64,000 bases of DNA from an uncultured Clostridia bacterium. GTDB taxonomy: Bacteria; Bacillota; Clostridia; Oscillospirales; Acutalibacteraceae. This document shows, piece by piece, positions 16,754-25,968 of this stretch. The translations under genes and the position numbers were made by a program. Positions within the stretch are counted from its first letter, which is position 1. Each line of letters begins with the position of its first letter. The notes beneath the pieces were generated by a model that saw only the letters and a list, made by a program, of their open reading frames with translations, searched no databases and was not told where the DNA came from. The DNA is taken from positions 1 through 64,000 of the forward strand of contig CANPVE010000007.1 of the NCBI GenBank assembly GCA_947581635.1, given 5' to 3'.

Positions 16754-18219
16754 ATTTGTTCCTTCTTTTTATCTTCAAGTATCGTCGTTATGATTCCGTC
16801 ACCGTCATGCTGATTTGATATCAGACAGTTCGAGATTCCGTATTCACTCAGACAGGAGGCGGTCCCGCCTCCGATACAGACAGGCACGGCTCCGTTGAGA
16901 TTTCCTCCGCTGCGGAAAAACGACCTTACACCCGACGCAGAGGAGAAAACGATGTAATCGGTATCACATTCAACGCCGCCATGGGGCTTCGGTGCGGAGG
17001 CGTATATTTTCCTGCTTTCAAACGGGATTTTCCGCGCCAAAAGTCTCTCGCTCAAGCTATCGCCGCCGTTTTCGGCGCAAAGTACCAGAATAGGCTTTTG
17101 GGGTGCGCCGTCAGAGCATATCTCATCGCCCACCCCCGTGCCGCTGTAATCATTTGGCACAAAGTCACATATAATCCCATACTCACGCAAAATCTCAGCG
17201 GTCTTGGGTCCTACGCAGGCAATTTTTAAACCGCTCAGGCTGCGGTAATCAATGTGTCGGGCAAGGAGCGTATTAAAGAATACCCGCACTCCGTTGGCGC
17301 TTGTAAAAACAATCCAACTGTAGTGTGAAAAACAAGTCGGCACATTATCGGGCATTGGCAGAATTTCCACCGTCTCAACCGGAAGAGCGTACCCGCCAAG
17401 CATTCTGATTTTCCGACTGAGCGACAGGGCAAATTCCCGAGTCCCTGTCACGATCACCGAGGTTGCGGAGAGCGGCAGCGAGGCGGTGTCTGAAAAATCA
17501 AATTGCGCGGTTTCCCCTGCCACTAGTATTGCAGGTGGCTCCGCCTCGTTTGCCCTTGCAAAAATATTTCCAAGTGTGCCGTCAATTCGCCTCGCACCCT
17601 CAAAATATCCGCAGGAGAGTATCGCCGCGGGCGTATTCTCCGACTTGCCGTGTTCTATCAGCTTACGGCAGATTGTCTCCGCGTTTGAAAGCCCCATCAG
17701 AAACACAAGCGTTCCGCGAAGCTCCGCAAGCGCCCTGTAATCCTCGCCGCAATTTGGCGCATTGACTTCTTCGGCGGTATGACCGGTTACAACTGTAAAC
17801 GAACGGGCGATGTTTCTGTGCGTCACAGGTATTCCGAAGAATTCAGGCACCGCCACCGCCGATGTCACTCCGGGAATGACGGTATAGGGAATTCCAGCAC
17901 AACTGAGCGAAGCCGCCTCCTCCCCGCCGCGCCCGAACACAAAACTGTCGCCCCCTTTAAGGCGCACCACAAATTTCCCCTCGCGCGCTTTACTTATGAG
18001 TAAATTCTGTACCTCGTTCTGTGACATACTGTGCCGTCCCGCTCGTTTTCCGACAAAGATCACCTCGGCGCCGGATTTTGTTTCCAACAGCAGACCTTTA
18101 TCTATAAGGGCGTCGTAGATAACCGTGTCAGCCGATTGCAGGGCGCGAAGCCCTTTTACCGTAATCAAATCCGCGCCGCAGCCCGCACCCACCAGCGCAA
18201 CTCTTCCGTTATTCATCAA
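16750..18219 (-). CDS. cobA-hemD: Fused uroporphyrinogen-III methyltransferase / uroporphyrinogen-III synthase
   Basis: 489 residues. Residues 1-240 are the SAM-dependent CobA domain (VALVGAGCGADLITVKGLRAL, VVRLKGGDSFVFGRGGEE, VIPGVTSA). Residues 250-485 are the HemD domain (VIVTGTREFALSLSRKIRMLGG, WIVFTSANGVRVFF, ACVGPKTAEIL). The fusion is common in Clostridia. It closes the tetrapyrrole ring and methylates it twice to precorrin-2, committing flux to siroheme (or cobalamin) and not heme. It overlaps hemC by 11 bp. Confidence 0.95.
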   Translation of the reverse strand: MMNNGRVALVGAGCGADLITVKGLRALQSADTVIYDALIDKGLLLETKSGAEVIFVGKRAGRHSMSQNEVQNLLISKAREGKFVVRLKGGDSFVFGRGGEEAASLSCAGIPYTVIPGVTSAVAVPEFFGIPVTHRNIARSFTVVTGHTAEEVNAPNCGEDYRALAELRGTLVFLMGLSNAETICRKLIEHGKSENTPAAILSCGYFEGARRIDGTLGNIFARANEAEPPAILVAGETAQFDFSDTASLPLSATSVIVTGTREFALSLSRKIRMLGGYALPVETVEILPMPDNVPTCFSHYSWIVFTSANGVRVFFNTLLARHIDYRSLSGLKIACVGPKTAEILREYGIICDFVPNDYSGTGVGDEICSDGAPQKPILVLCAENGGDSLSERLLARKIPFESRKIYASAPKPHGGVECDTDYIVFSSASGVRSFFRSGGNLNGAVPVCIGGGTASCLSEYGISNCLISNQHDGDGIITTILEDKKKEQI

Positions 18220-19066
18220 ACCGCCTCCTCACATCAAGACAGAGCGAGGTGTAGTCAGAGAAACTACCGCTTTGAGTTACTTTTTTTCCATGGAACATAG
18301 CGGTGATTTTAAGTTCATCTCCGAAAATTTCCGCATACACTCCAAGCGGGACCGAACAGTCCGCCCTCATAAGATTAAGCATATATCTCTCGACCTCAAA
18401 CCGCCGCGCGGAGACAGGGTCGCTTATACTTTTCAAAAGCGCGCGAATCTCACTGTCATTCTCACGGCACTCCGCCGCAAGTATTCCCTGACAAGCCGAT
18501 GGCAGAAACTCGTCAGTACTAAACTTCCGCACGTCAAAATCGGAAAGATCCTCACCCAGCCGGTCAAGCCCCGCCTTGGCAAGTATGATTGCGTCATACT
18601 CGCCTGACCGCAGTTTCTCAAGTCTGGTGTCTATGTTTCCGCGTATACTCCGGTAATTTGCATGGGGATAATATTTACTACATTCTGTTATCCGCCTCGG
18701 ACTGCCCGTACCGATCACTGCGTTCTCTGGAACTTTCTCGCCCTTGCGTGATATCAGGCAGTCACGTGGGTCGGCGGCTGTCGGAATTCCCGCCGCCAAA
18801 AGACCCTCTTTCAGCTCATAGGGCAGATCCTTTCCGCTGTGGACAGCGATGTCCGCACGGCCATCAAGCAGATACTGCTCAATTTCGGTGACAAAAAGTC
18901 CCCTGCCGCCGATAGCGGTTATCGGACTTACCCTGTCCCTGTCGCCTTTGGTGGAGACCTCTATAATCCTCACTTGTCTGCCCGCTGCTCGGATCGACGA
19001 TGCCACCGTATTTGCCTGTGTCATAGCGAGGCGGCTGCCTCTCGACGCCAAGATAATTTCTCTCAT
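18209..19066 (-). CDS. hemC: Hydroxymethylbilane synthase
   Basis: 285 residues. Family landmarks: LASRGSRLAMTQA at the start, AVHSGKDLPYELKEGL near 75, GTGSPRR near 120, and the dipyrromethane-cofactor Cys in RADCSVPLG near 232. It polymerises four porphobilinogens. It ends at 18209 inside the start of cobA-hemD and starts one base after the precorrin-2 dehydrogenase gene stops. Confidence 0.95.
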   Translation of the reverse strand: MREIILASRGSRLAMTQANTVASSIRAAGRQVRIIEVSTKGDRDRVSPITAIGGRGLFVTEIEQYLLDGRADIAVHSGKDLPYELKEGLLAAGIPTAADPRDCLISRKGEKVPENAVIGTGSPRRITECSKYYPHANYRSIRGNIDTRLEKLRSGEYDAIILAKAGLDRLGEDLSDFDVRKFSTDEFLPSACQGILAAECRENDSEIRALLKSISDPVSARRFEVERYMLNLMRADCSVPLGVYAEIFGDELKITAMFHGKKVTQSGSFSDYTSLCLDVRRRFDE

Positions 19067-19618
19067 TTATCCTTCTCCTGTATTCAGGCACTCTGCCGCA
19101 GCTCTGTCAAGCTGTTCCCATTGCTTTAAATCGTGGGGTCCGCCGCGCAGTCTTTTCCTGAGTTCTCCCGCCCTGTCAAGGCGGACGTCAAGGTCATTCG
19201 GCAGAATCGACTCTATCTTCTCACGGAGCATACCCGCAAGAATTGGGCTTTTGCCGTCGGTGGTAACAGAAACTGTAAGGCTCCCCCGCCGTATCAGTGC
19301 GGGAAATATGAAGGTGCAATCCTCAGGGGCGTCCACCGAGTTTACGGGAATACGCCTTTCATGGCACAGCCCGGCTATTCTGTGATTGAGCGAGCTGTCA
19401 TCTGTGGCGCAGATGACAGCTTCAATTCCGTCAAGGTCATCGTCCGAAAATGCTCTGTTTATAACCTCTACTTCAGTGATATCAGTCTTTTCCGCGACCA
19501 CAGTGATTCGATCGGTAAACATACGCAGCTTCTCAACCTTGCGGCGGGCCACATTTCCACCGCCGATTACCAAAAAACGCATATTCTCAACATCCACACA
19601 AAACGGAAAAAGTGTCAT
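19067..19618 (-). CDS. Precorrin-2 dehydrogenase / sirohydrochlorin ferrochelatase
   Basis: 183 residues, matching the Met8/CysG N-terminal domain: NAD-binding FLVIGGGNVARRKVEKL near 14-30, AVICATDDSSLN near 67-78 with the catalytic Asp, and the dimerisation part PALIRRGSLTVSVTTDGKSP. It oxidises precorrin-2 and inserts iron to give siroheme. It overlaps hemA by 4 bp. No separate SirB is seen, so it likely does both steps. Confidence 0.93.
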   Translation of the reverse strand: MTLFPFCVDVENMRFLVIGGGNVARRKVEKLRMFTDRITVVAEKTDITEVEVINRAFSDDDLDGIEAVICATDDSSLNHRIAGLCHERRIPVNSVDAPEDCTFIFPALIRRGSLTVSVTTDGKSPILAGMLREKIESILPNDLDVRLDRAGELRKRLRGGPHDLKQWEQLDRAAAECLNTGEG

Positions 19619-20712
19619 TTTTCACCCTCCATACGAAGAATTACGTCCGCAAAGCTCTGAAATTCATCAGCCGTTGCGGCGTCGCGGTATCTGTAGATGA
19701 ACCTTTTGATATCGTCGCCGACGTTATTCTCTAAAACCGGAATAAGCGAGTGAAATTTCAACTCCTTAACGAGGTCATTGACTGACTGCCTTAAAAATTC
19801 CCCCGCTCTGTCAAACTCACGCTCCTTGATCTTCGCGTTATCTGCGGCGATTGAGCGAAAATCATCGACAGTCATCAGCGTCACGTCAGGGAGCCTTAAA
19901 ATTCCGTTGTCGATATCCCTCGGCACAGCCAAATCCAAAAAAAGGCGGCGCTTTTCAGTCATTCCACCCAGCCTTGACGCGGTAATTGTAAAATGAGGAC
20001 TTTTCGTGGCGCTTATCACGATATCGGCGCGGTCTATGTAATCGTATCTGTCGTCGTAGGGCAGAAGCGTCACATCTCGGCTTGTCATGTGTCGCGTGCG
20101 CACTGTGGCGGCAATTTCAAAAATTCCGTACGACAGAAGGTTTTTCAGAACAACTTCGCCTACCTCGCCGCTTCCGCCAATCAGAAGCACATACGCTCCG
20201 GCTTCGGCAAATTTTTTACACTCGGCGGCAGCCAACGTGGCCACTGACACCGAGGTTTTGGAAACCAGCGTATCGGTTTTCACTCTCTTTGCCGCTGTCA
20301 CAGCTGATTTGAATATGGTGTTCAGATGATAACCGGTAAATCCCCGCTCCATGGAAAACGAAAACGCGCTTTTTACCTGACCCAAAATTTCGTCCTCGCC
20401 TTTTACCATCGAATCAAGCCCGCAGGCGACGGAAAAAAGGTGCTGTATCGCACAATCTCCGTCAAATATCAGCACGCGCCGCTTTATATCGCCCTCGGAC
20501 ACGCATGAGAACTCGGATAAACACCCGATGGCCGCCATGTAGCTTCCCTCACCGTATAACTCGCAGCGGTTGCAGGTTGAGAGATACACAGCCTCGGTAA
20601 TTCCCGCAGATCTGAGCGACGACAAAAATTCATTCGTCCTGTCAGCCGAAAAAGCAAACACCTCCCTGAACGATACTTCCGCACGGCGGAAATTCAGCGA
20701 TATGACAAACAC
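19615..20712 (-). CDS. hemA: Glutamyl-tRNA reductase
   Basis: 365 residues from GTG 20712. The catalytic Cys is in YLSTCNRCELYG near residue 50, with GEDEILGQVKSAF near 115 and an NADPH Rossmann motif (VLLIGGSGEVGEVVLKNL) near 172. The GTG is chosen because family similarity starts at FVISLNFRRAEV and GGGGGG lies 6 nt upstream. An earlier GTG at 20769 overlaps the regulator's stop but adds residues without similarity. First enzyme of the siroheme branch. Confidence 0.92.
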   Translation of the reverse strand: MFVISLNFRRAEVSFREVFAFSADRTNEFLSSLRSAGITEAVYLSTCNRCELYGEGSYMAAIGCLSEFSCVSEGDIKRRVLIFDGDCAIQHLFSVACGLDSMVKGEDEILGQVKSAFSFSMERGFTGYHLNTIFKSAVTAAKRVKTDTLVSKTSVSVATLAAAECKKFAEAGAYVLLIGGSGEVGEVVLKNLLSYGIFEIAATVRTRHMTSRDVTLLPYDDRYDYIDRADIVISATKSPHFTITASRLGGMTEKRRLFLDLAVPRDIDNGILRLPDVTLMTVDDFRSIAADNAKIKEREFDRAGEFLRQSVNDLVKELKFHSLIPVLENNVGDDIKRFIYRYRDAATADEFQSFADVILRMEGEK

Positions 20713-20765
20713 ACCATTCCCCCCATTATTCGGTAAATCTAAAGTTACATATGTCAAATATGTCG

Positions 20766-21803
20766 TCACATATCGTATTCATCACATTTGGTCCGCCCGT
20801 ATTCCCAGACTGTCTGTCCGGTGCGCCGTAAGAAAAGTTTAGAGAAATACTCCCTGTCCTTGTATCCCAGTCTTGCGGCCAATTCCTCCGGCTTTATATC
20901 AGTGTGCAGGAGAAGATACTGTCCCCTCTGGAGCTTTACGGCAGTCATGTATTCTCTGTACGACATTCCAAGATTGCGCTGAAATCTGGCGCTCAACGTC
21001 GAGTTTGTTATAAAATAACGCTCGGCCACATCTTTTTGTTGGACATTTTCATCGACGGATTTCAGAAGATAAGTCAGTATATCGTCCATACTCCGTCCTT
21101 CCGACCTCGGAAACAGCTCCATTATATCGCGGTTCATTTGTTGGAAATTCCGCAGGCAGATATTTTTTACCATTTCTTCGTCAAATTCCTCCATACAGTA
21201 GTGTGCGACGTATTCTTCCCTGTGATGGTACAGCTTCAGCCATGGCCACTGCTGAAACGCAATATCAACCACGGCGGAATAGTAATCGCAGAAGCGAATC
21301 CGCCGATCAACGTCGGATCTAAGAGACGAACACAGCTCATCTCCGATATGCAAAAAAATACCCGGGGCCGATTTTTCACGCAAAGAGTCAGCTGATTGCC
21401 TTGCAGCCTCCGTGAGCCTGCGATCCTTCGGTCCTGAGTTTGATTCAATTTTAATTATGACGTCCTCTACCTCTGAAAGCTCAAGAGGCCGCAGGAGATA
21501 CGCGCTGACTCCGTAAAGGATTCCCTGCTGGGCATAGGAGAAAGACGGTGATTCACTGGTGAGAACCACTGCCATGCACAATTCCTCCGCGCGTGTGCGT
21601 CTGAGGAGTTCAAAACTGTCTATTCCACGCAGATTCAAATCCAGAAACACTACGTCGAATTGCTCCGAGGCGAGAGCACGGTATGCCTCGTATCCGTCGG
21701 TTGCGAAACGCACCTGTGCCATAACCTGAAGCCTCTCCCAGAGCTTGTCGGGGACCGCGTCGATGGCCACCAGTATATTCAGCTTTCTTCGTACGGTATC
21801 CAT
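20766..21803 (-). CDS. Orphan receiver-AraC response regulator in the sulfate operon
   Basis: 345 residues. An N-terminal receiver (about 10-125) holds the phospho-acceptor Asp in VVFLDLNLRG and SxT-type VLTSES, but the invariant Lys is Arg (YLLRPLEL) and the N-terminal acidic pair is incomplete. A middle region of about 120 residues is followed by a two-helix-turn-helix AraC domain (about 245-340: AERYFITNSTLSARFQRNLGMSYREY, LGYKDREYFSKLF). No histidine kinase is nearby. GGTGG lies 5 nt before ATG 21803. It sits between transport and siroheme genes, so control of this operon is inferred, perhaps by ligand and not by phosphorylation. Confidence 0.9.
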   Translation of the reverse strand: MDTVRRKLNILVAIDAVPDKLWERLQVMAQVRFATDGYEAYRALASEQFDVVFLDLNLRGIDSFELLRRTRAEELCMAVVLTSESPSFSYAQQGILYGVSAYLLRPLELSEVEDVIIKIESNSGPKDRRLTEAARQSADSLREKSAPGIFLHIGDELCSSLRSDVDRRIRFCDYYSAVVDIAFQQWPWLKLYHHREEYVAHYCMEEFDEEMVKNICLRNFQQMNRDIMELFPRSEGRSMDDILTYLLKSVDENVQQKDVAERYFITNSTLSARFQRNLGMSYREYMTAVKLQRGQYLLLHTDIKPEELAARLGYKDREYFSKLFLRRTGQTVWEYGRTKCDEYDM

Positions 21804-21833
21804 TAAATCCACCGGCCTTACGTTGTATTGTAT

Positions 21834-22904
21834 TTAAATGACCACGCTCTCCTGCTTTAACGAATCATTGTCAACCAAAGTTATTGTATCTCCATCAATG
21901 ACGTACATACGATATACGAACACATCCACCTTCTCACCGACCTCCACGGGCGTATCATTGACGCTTCGGCTGGCCGAGAGAAGTACACCGTGAATTCTCA
22001 CTCTCAGTTCAATGCTGCTGCCTCGGAAGATTATGTCCTCAACGACGCCCTCGTCCGCAGACGTGCTGAACTGCTGGGTTTCGTTCTTTTTTAAAACGCT
22101 GATGAATTCGGGACGGAGCACAGCGGTGCTGTCGGGACTTCTCTGCTCGAAGCAATTGAAATCAGCGTAATTTTTTATCTGAATAGAATTTCCGATAAAC
22201 TGCGCCACAAATGGAGTCGCCGGACGGCTGTACAGCTCACGCGGCGTGCCTTTCTGCTCCACACGTCCCTGGTTTGTTACAATTATCTCATCTGCAACCT
22301 CTATGGCCTCGTCCTGATCGTGCGTTACAAAAATACTGGTTATTCCGAGGCGGCTTATCATCTCTCTCAACCATGTGCGAAGCTCCACACGAACCTTGGC
22401 GTCGATAGCGGCGAACGGTTCGTCCAGAAGCAGCAGCTGGGGACTGGGTGCAAGCGCGCGGGCAAACGCGACGCGTTGACGCTGACCGCCCGACAACTGG
22501 CTTGGATAACGCTTTTCAAGTCCCTCGCAGCCGATAAGCTTTAGAAGCTCGCTTACGCGCTCCTTTATCTCAGACTCCTTGGTCTTCTTTACTCTAAGAC
22601 CGAACGCGATATTGTCATACACGGTCATGTAGCGGAACAGCGCGTAATTCTGAAATACAAACCCGATCCCGCGCTCACTTCCCGGAATGTTGTTTACCAC
22701 CTTTCCGTCCAAAATGATGTCGCCCGAATCGGGGGTTTCAAGTCCCGCTATCATACGAAGAATTGTGGTTTTTCCGCTCCCGCTGGGGCCGAGAAGCGCC
22801 ACCAGCTTGCCTTTTGAAATATTTATATTTATGTCTTTTGATGCGTGGAAATCCTTGAAATGTTTCTCAAGATGACGCAGCTCCACATAATTGTTCTCAC
22901 TCAT
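21834..22904 (-). CDS. cysA: Sulfate ABC transporter ATPase
   Basis: 356 residues. Walker A GPSGSGKTT near 37, Q-loop VFQNYALF, signature LSGGQRQRVAFARAL, Walker B LLLLDEPFAAID, switch His in FVTHDQDEAIEVA. A C-terminal TOBE-like region follows (about 240-350). The order and identity of the neighbouring permeases (CysT, CysW) and binding protein fit sulfate/thiosulfate import. ATG 22904 is preferred to the slightly longer frame by similarity. Confidence 0.95.
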   Translation of the reverse strand: MSENNYVELRHLEKHFKDFHASKDININISKGKLVALLGPSGSGKTTILRMIAGLETPDSGDIILDGKVVNNIPGSERGIGFVFQNYALFRYMTVYDNIAFGLRVKKTKESEIKERVSELLKLIGCEGLEKRYPSQLSGGQRQRVAFARALAPSPQLLLLDEPFAAIDAKVRVELRTWLREMISRLGITSIFVTHDQDEAIEVADEIIVTNQGRVEQKGTPRELYSRPATPFVAQFIGNSIQIKNYADFNCFEQRSPDSTAVLRPEFISVLKKNETQQFSTSADEGVVEDIIFRGSSIELRVRIHGVLLSASRSVNDTPVEVGEKVDVFVYRMYVIDGDTITLVDNDSLKQESVVI

Positions 22905-22923
22905 TGCAGCGTACACTCCCTGT

Positions 22924-23754
22924 TTATTTTAGTATGTCACCCGGTTTTCCGCCCTTATGCTCAAGAATGCTGCGCAGGGCAAGCACGGCAACGGCCATGA
23001 TGACAAGCAGAGACGATATGGCAAACGCCCCTGTAAAATCGTAACCTTGATACAGAAGCTCTACATACAGTGGCATGGTGTTTGTCTTGCCTCGGAGATG
23101 CCCCGACAGAACTGACACCGCTCCGAACTCACCCATGGCGCGGGCGGTACATAGTACCACTCCGTAGAGAAGCGCCCACTTGATGTGTGGAAATGTCACT
23201 TTGCGGAATATAGTAAACGCATCAGCTCCCATAAGCGCGGCGGCTTCCTCTTCATCGGTGCCTTGAGCGGTCAGCACGGGAATGAGTTCACGCGATATAA
23301 AAGGAAAGGTCACAAAAATAGTGGCGAGTACGATCCCGGGAATGGCGAACACCACTTTTATACCGTACTCTCTCAGAATCGGATAGAGCGCGCTCTGCCT
23401 GCCGTAGAGCAAAATATAAATAAGTCCCGCAATAATAGGTGAAACAGTCACAGGAAGGTCAATAAATGTTGAGATAATCTTCTTCCCGTGGAAAGAGAAC
23501 TTTGTAATACACCACGCGGCGCAAATTCCGAATACAGTGTTTACCGCCACCGCGATGAGTGTGACTTGAACCGTGAGCGTCACTGCCTTCAGCGCATATT
23601 CATCAGTGATGGCTTTTATGTACACACCGAGTCCCTCTCGAAACGCGGTCACTATGATGTAGGTAAGCGGGAGTATCAGCATTACGCACAGAAATACGGC
23701 GCAAAGGATTATCAGGAACCATTGAAACGGTCCCGGCTTTTGTTTTTGTCCCAT
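22924..23754 (-). CDS. cysW: Sulfate ABC transporter permease CysW
   Basis: 276 residues with about six membrane segments. The EAA loop EEEAAALMGADAFTIFRKVTFP near residue 180 contacts CysA. VTVSPIIAGLIYILLYG and ARAMGEFGAVSVLSG are typical of CysW. It lies between cysT and cysA with gaps of 18 and 19 bp. Confidence 0.94.
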   Translation of the reverse strand: MGQKQKPGPFQWFLIILCAVFLCVMLILPLTYIIVTAFREGLGVYIKAITDEYALKAVTLTVQVTLIAVAVNTVFGICAAWCITKFSFHGKKIISTFIDLPVTVSPIIAGLIYILLYGRQSALYPILREYGIKVVFAIPGIVLATIFVTFPFISRELIPVLTAQGTDEEEAAALMGADAFTIFRKVTFPHIKWALLYGVVLCTARAMGEFGAVSVLSGHLRGKTNTMPLYVELLYQGYDFTGAFAISSLLVIMAVAVLALRSILEHKGGKPGDILK

Positions 23755-23772
23755 AATATTCTCCTCCTATAC

Positions 23773-24603
23773 CTATGCAAGACCGCTGACACGCTTTGAA
23801 ACAACGCTCTGTATAATGGCGTTGACAAGGAGTATCAGAAACGCAATGCCCAGCATAATAAGGGCTATCGACGTCGCGCTGACATAGTCGTATTCCTGCA
23901 ATTCCGACATAATGAGCAGAGGAGTAATCTCTGTCTCATATGGCGTGTTGCCTGCGATAAACACCACGCTGCCGTACTCGCCTATACCGCGGGCAAAAGC
24001 CAGCGTAAATCCGGACAGCAGCGCCGGAAGAATCTCCGGGAATATCACCTTCCAAAAGGTGCGGATCTTTCCCGCGCCCAGGATATGCGCGGCTTCATCG
24101 TACTGAGCGTCAAACTTTTCAAGCACCGGCTGAACACTGCGCACCACAAACGGAATTCCAATGAATACAAGCGCGATGGTTATGCCAAGTCTGGTGTATG
24201 CGATTTTTATACCGAATTTTGCGAAGAAGGAGCCAACCCAGCCGTTGACCGTGGTGAGATGGGTGAGCGCGATTCCCGCCACCGCTGTCGGCAAGGCGAA
24301 CGGCAGTTCGATAATACCGTCAATCAGGCGTCTGCCCGGAAAATCGTAGCGAACCAATATCCACGCGAGAATCAGCCCCATTACACTGTTGATAATTGCG
24401 GCAACAAGGGCTGTAGAAATACTGACATAATAGCTGGAGAGGATTCTCGGCCTTGTCACCGTCTCCACAAAATCGCTGAATGATATCTGAGCAGTGTATA
24501 CGACAAGTCCGGCAAGGGGAACAAGCACGATAAAGCCGAGAATAGTCATCATAATCCCAAACGAGAGTCCGAAACCGGGTATAATACTTTTTCTGAAATT
24601 CAT
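23773..24603 (-). CDS. cysT: Sulfate ABC transporter permease CysT (CysU)
   Basis: 276 residues with about six membrane segments. ELPFALPTAVAGIALT near 105, the EAA loop DEAAHILGAGKIRTFWKVIFP near 180, and ARGIGEYGSVVFIAGN near 215 are diagnostic of CysT. ATG 24603 is used because the longer frame only adds four residues. The first permease gene after the binding protein. Confidence 0.94.
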   Translation of the reverse strand: MNFRKSIIPGFGLSFGIMMTILGFIVLVPLAGLVVYTAQISFSDFVETVTRPRILSSYYVSISTALVAAIINSVMGLILAWILVRYDFPGRRLIDGIIELPFALPTAVAGIALTHLTTVNGWVGSFFAKFGIKIAYTRLGITIALVFIGIPFVVRSVQPVLEKFDAQYDEAAHILGAGKIRTFWKVIFPEILPALLSGFTLAFARGIGEYGSVVFIAGNTPYETEITPLLIMSELQEYDYVSATSIALIMLGIAFLILLVNAIIQSVVSKRVSGLA

Positions 24604-24663
24604 ATATATAACCATGCCTTTCTTTGCATTGGCGACTTTATATGATGCTTTATACCAAGCTCG

Positions 24664-24687
24664 GGAAGGAGGTCGTACCCTCCTTCC
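24664..24687 (-). other. Intercistronic hairpin after the sulfate-binding protein gene
   Basis: A perfect 9-bp GC-rich stem (GGAAGGAGG with CCTCCTTCC) around a 6-nt loop lies in the 119-bp gap between sbp and cysT. No U-run follows. In many ABC operons such a hairpin stabilises the binding-protein message, giving more of it than of the permeases. The rest of the gap holds nothing obvious. Confidence 0.7.
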
Positions 24688-24722
24688 AAAGCGGGTATAT
24701 ATATTCCTTTTACACTCGAGTA

Positions 24723-25802
24723 TTATTGCTCATAGATGCTGTCAAAGAGGCCGCCATCCTTGAAATGTTTTTCCTTAGCTGCCTTCCATCCTCCGAAATG
24801 CTCGATGTTGGTCAGGTTTACGCTGTCAATAATCCACTTTCCGTCGGACGGAATCTCAGTGATAGTGACGCTGTCGGTATCATATACATACTGATCATAA
24901 ACCGACTTGGTGGAGGGGCGGTAGTAGTTCTGTGCTTCAACATTCTGAGCCTCGTCGGAGTACAGATACTCAAGATATGCAGTGGCTACATCTCGGGTAC
25001 CCCTGTCGTCAACAACTCCGTCCACGACTGCAACGGTAGGCTGGCACAGAATTGACACCGAGGGAACCACGATTTCATACTCACCCGGGTGCTCATCAAG
25101 CGACAGGAATGCTTCGTTCTCCCATGCGAGCAGCACATCACCCTGACCGTTCTCGACAAATGATGTTGTAGCTCCGCGCGCACCGGAATCCAGCACAAGC
25201 ACATTGCCGTAAATGGTTTTCATATTATTTATAATTTCAGCCTCGCTGAGACCCTGAAGTTCAAAGTAGTACCAAGCCGCAAGATAGTTCCAGCACGCGC
25301 CGCCCGAGGTCTTTGGATTCGGGGTGATAATCCCCACGTCATCTCTCAGCAAATCGTCCCAGTCATTTATATTTTTGGGATTGCCCGAACGGACAAGGAA
25401 AACAATGGTGGAAGTGTAAGGTGAACTGTCAAGGTCGAACTCGGATGTAAAGCCCTCCTCAATCAGGCCCGCATCGGCTACAGCTTGAACATCGCCTTCC
25501 AAGGCCAGAGTGACTACATCGGCTTCAAGGCCGTTTGCGACTTCCAGCGCCTGCTTGCCCGAACCGCCGTGGGATTGCACTATATTGACCTCCTGACCTG
25601 TTTCCTCGAGCCAATGCGCTTTGAACAACTCATTGTATGCCGCGTAAAGCTCTCGGGTGGGATCGTAAGATACATTGACTATTTCCACAGCGTCCTTGCT
25701 GCCGCTGCCTGCGCCACCGTCTGAATCTGAACCGCAGGCGGTTAATGAGGACACACCCAGAGCGAATGATAAAAATAAAGAAATTATGCGTTTGCTTTTC
25801 AT
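24723..25802 (-). CDS. sbp: Sulfate-binding lipoprotein
   Basis: 359 residues. Lipoprotein signal with lipobox SLTAC (residues about 15-20). The mature part matches the sulfate/thiosulfate-binding family: NVSYDPTRELYAAYNELF near the start, QSHGGSGKQALEVANGLEADVVTLALEGDV, and GGACWNYLAAWYY. ATG 25802 follows AGCAGG; an in-frame upstream ATG lies inside the leader region and is not used. First structural gene of the sulfur operon. Confidence 0.94.
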   Translation of the reverse strand: MKSKRIISLFLSFALGVSSLTACGSDSDGGAGSGSKDAVEIVNVSYDPTRELYAAYNELFKAHWLEETGQEVNIVQSHGGSGKQALEVANGLEADVVTLALEGDVQAVADAGLIEEGFTSEFDLDSSPYTSTIVFLVRSGNPKNINDWDDLLRDDVGIITPNPKTSGGACWNYLAAWYYFELQGLSEAEIINNMKTIYGNVLVLDSGARGATTSFVENGQGDVLLAWENEAFLSLDEHPGEYEIVVPSVSILCQPTVAVVDGVVDDRGTRDVATAYLEYLYSDEAQNVEAQNYYRPSTKSVYDQYVYDTDSVTITEIPSDGKWIIDSVNLTNIEHFGGWKAAKEKHFKDGGLFDSIYEQ

Positions 25803-25864
25803 AAATAAAAACCTGCTTTCGTTAAAAAATTCAATATTTTTCGGAAGGGCGCTTTGCCCATTTG

Positions 25865-25927
25865 TCATGCGCAAAGGAGGCCCTTGGTACATCGCCTGTT
25901 TTTATTTTTTGTTATCCTTATTATCAT
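25865..25927 (-). CDS. 20-residue leader peptide with two Cys codons
   Basis: ATG 25927 has GGAGG 8 nt upstream, an excellent site. The 20-residue product is rich in Lys/Arg and ends RRCTKGLLCA, with Cys codons 13 (UGU) and 19 (UGC). The end of the peptide lies within a hairpin (AAGGGC...GCCCTT and CTTTGC...GCAAAG, roughly 25845-25885) located between it and sbp. A Cys-containing leader before a Cys-making operon suggests control by ribosome stalling, as known for Trp and His leaders. The mechanism is inferred. Confidence 0.6.
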   Translation of the reverse strand: MIIRITKNKNRRCTKGLLCA

Positions 25928-25949
25928 GGCTAATTGCCTCCGTGTAAAT

Positions 25950-25968
25950 ACCTATATTTCTGATAGGT
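25950..25968. promoter_or_regulatory. Palindromic operator over the transcription start of the sulfur operon
   Basis: ACCTAT, 7 nt, ATAGGT: a perfect 6-bp inverted repeat placed at about +2 to +20 of the promoter at 25977-26005. Binding here would block transcription. The size and AT/CCTAT character resemble sites of Rrf2-family sulfur or iron-sulfur regulators (CymR/IscR); this assignment is tentative. Confidence 0.6.
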
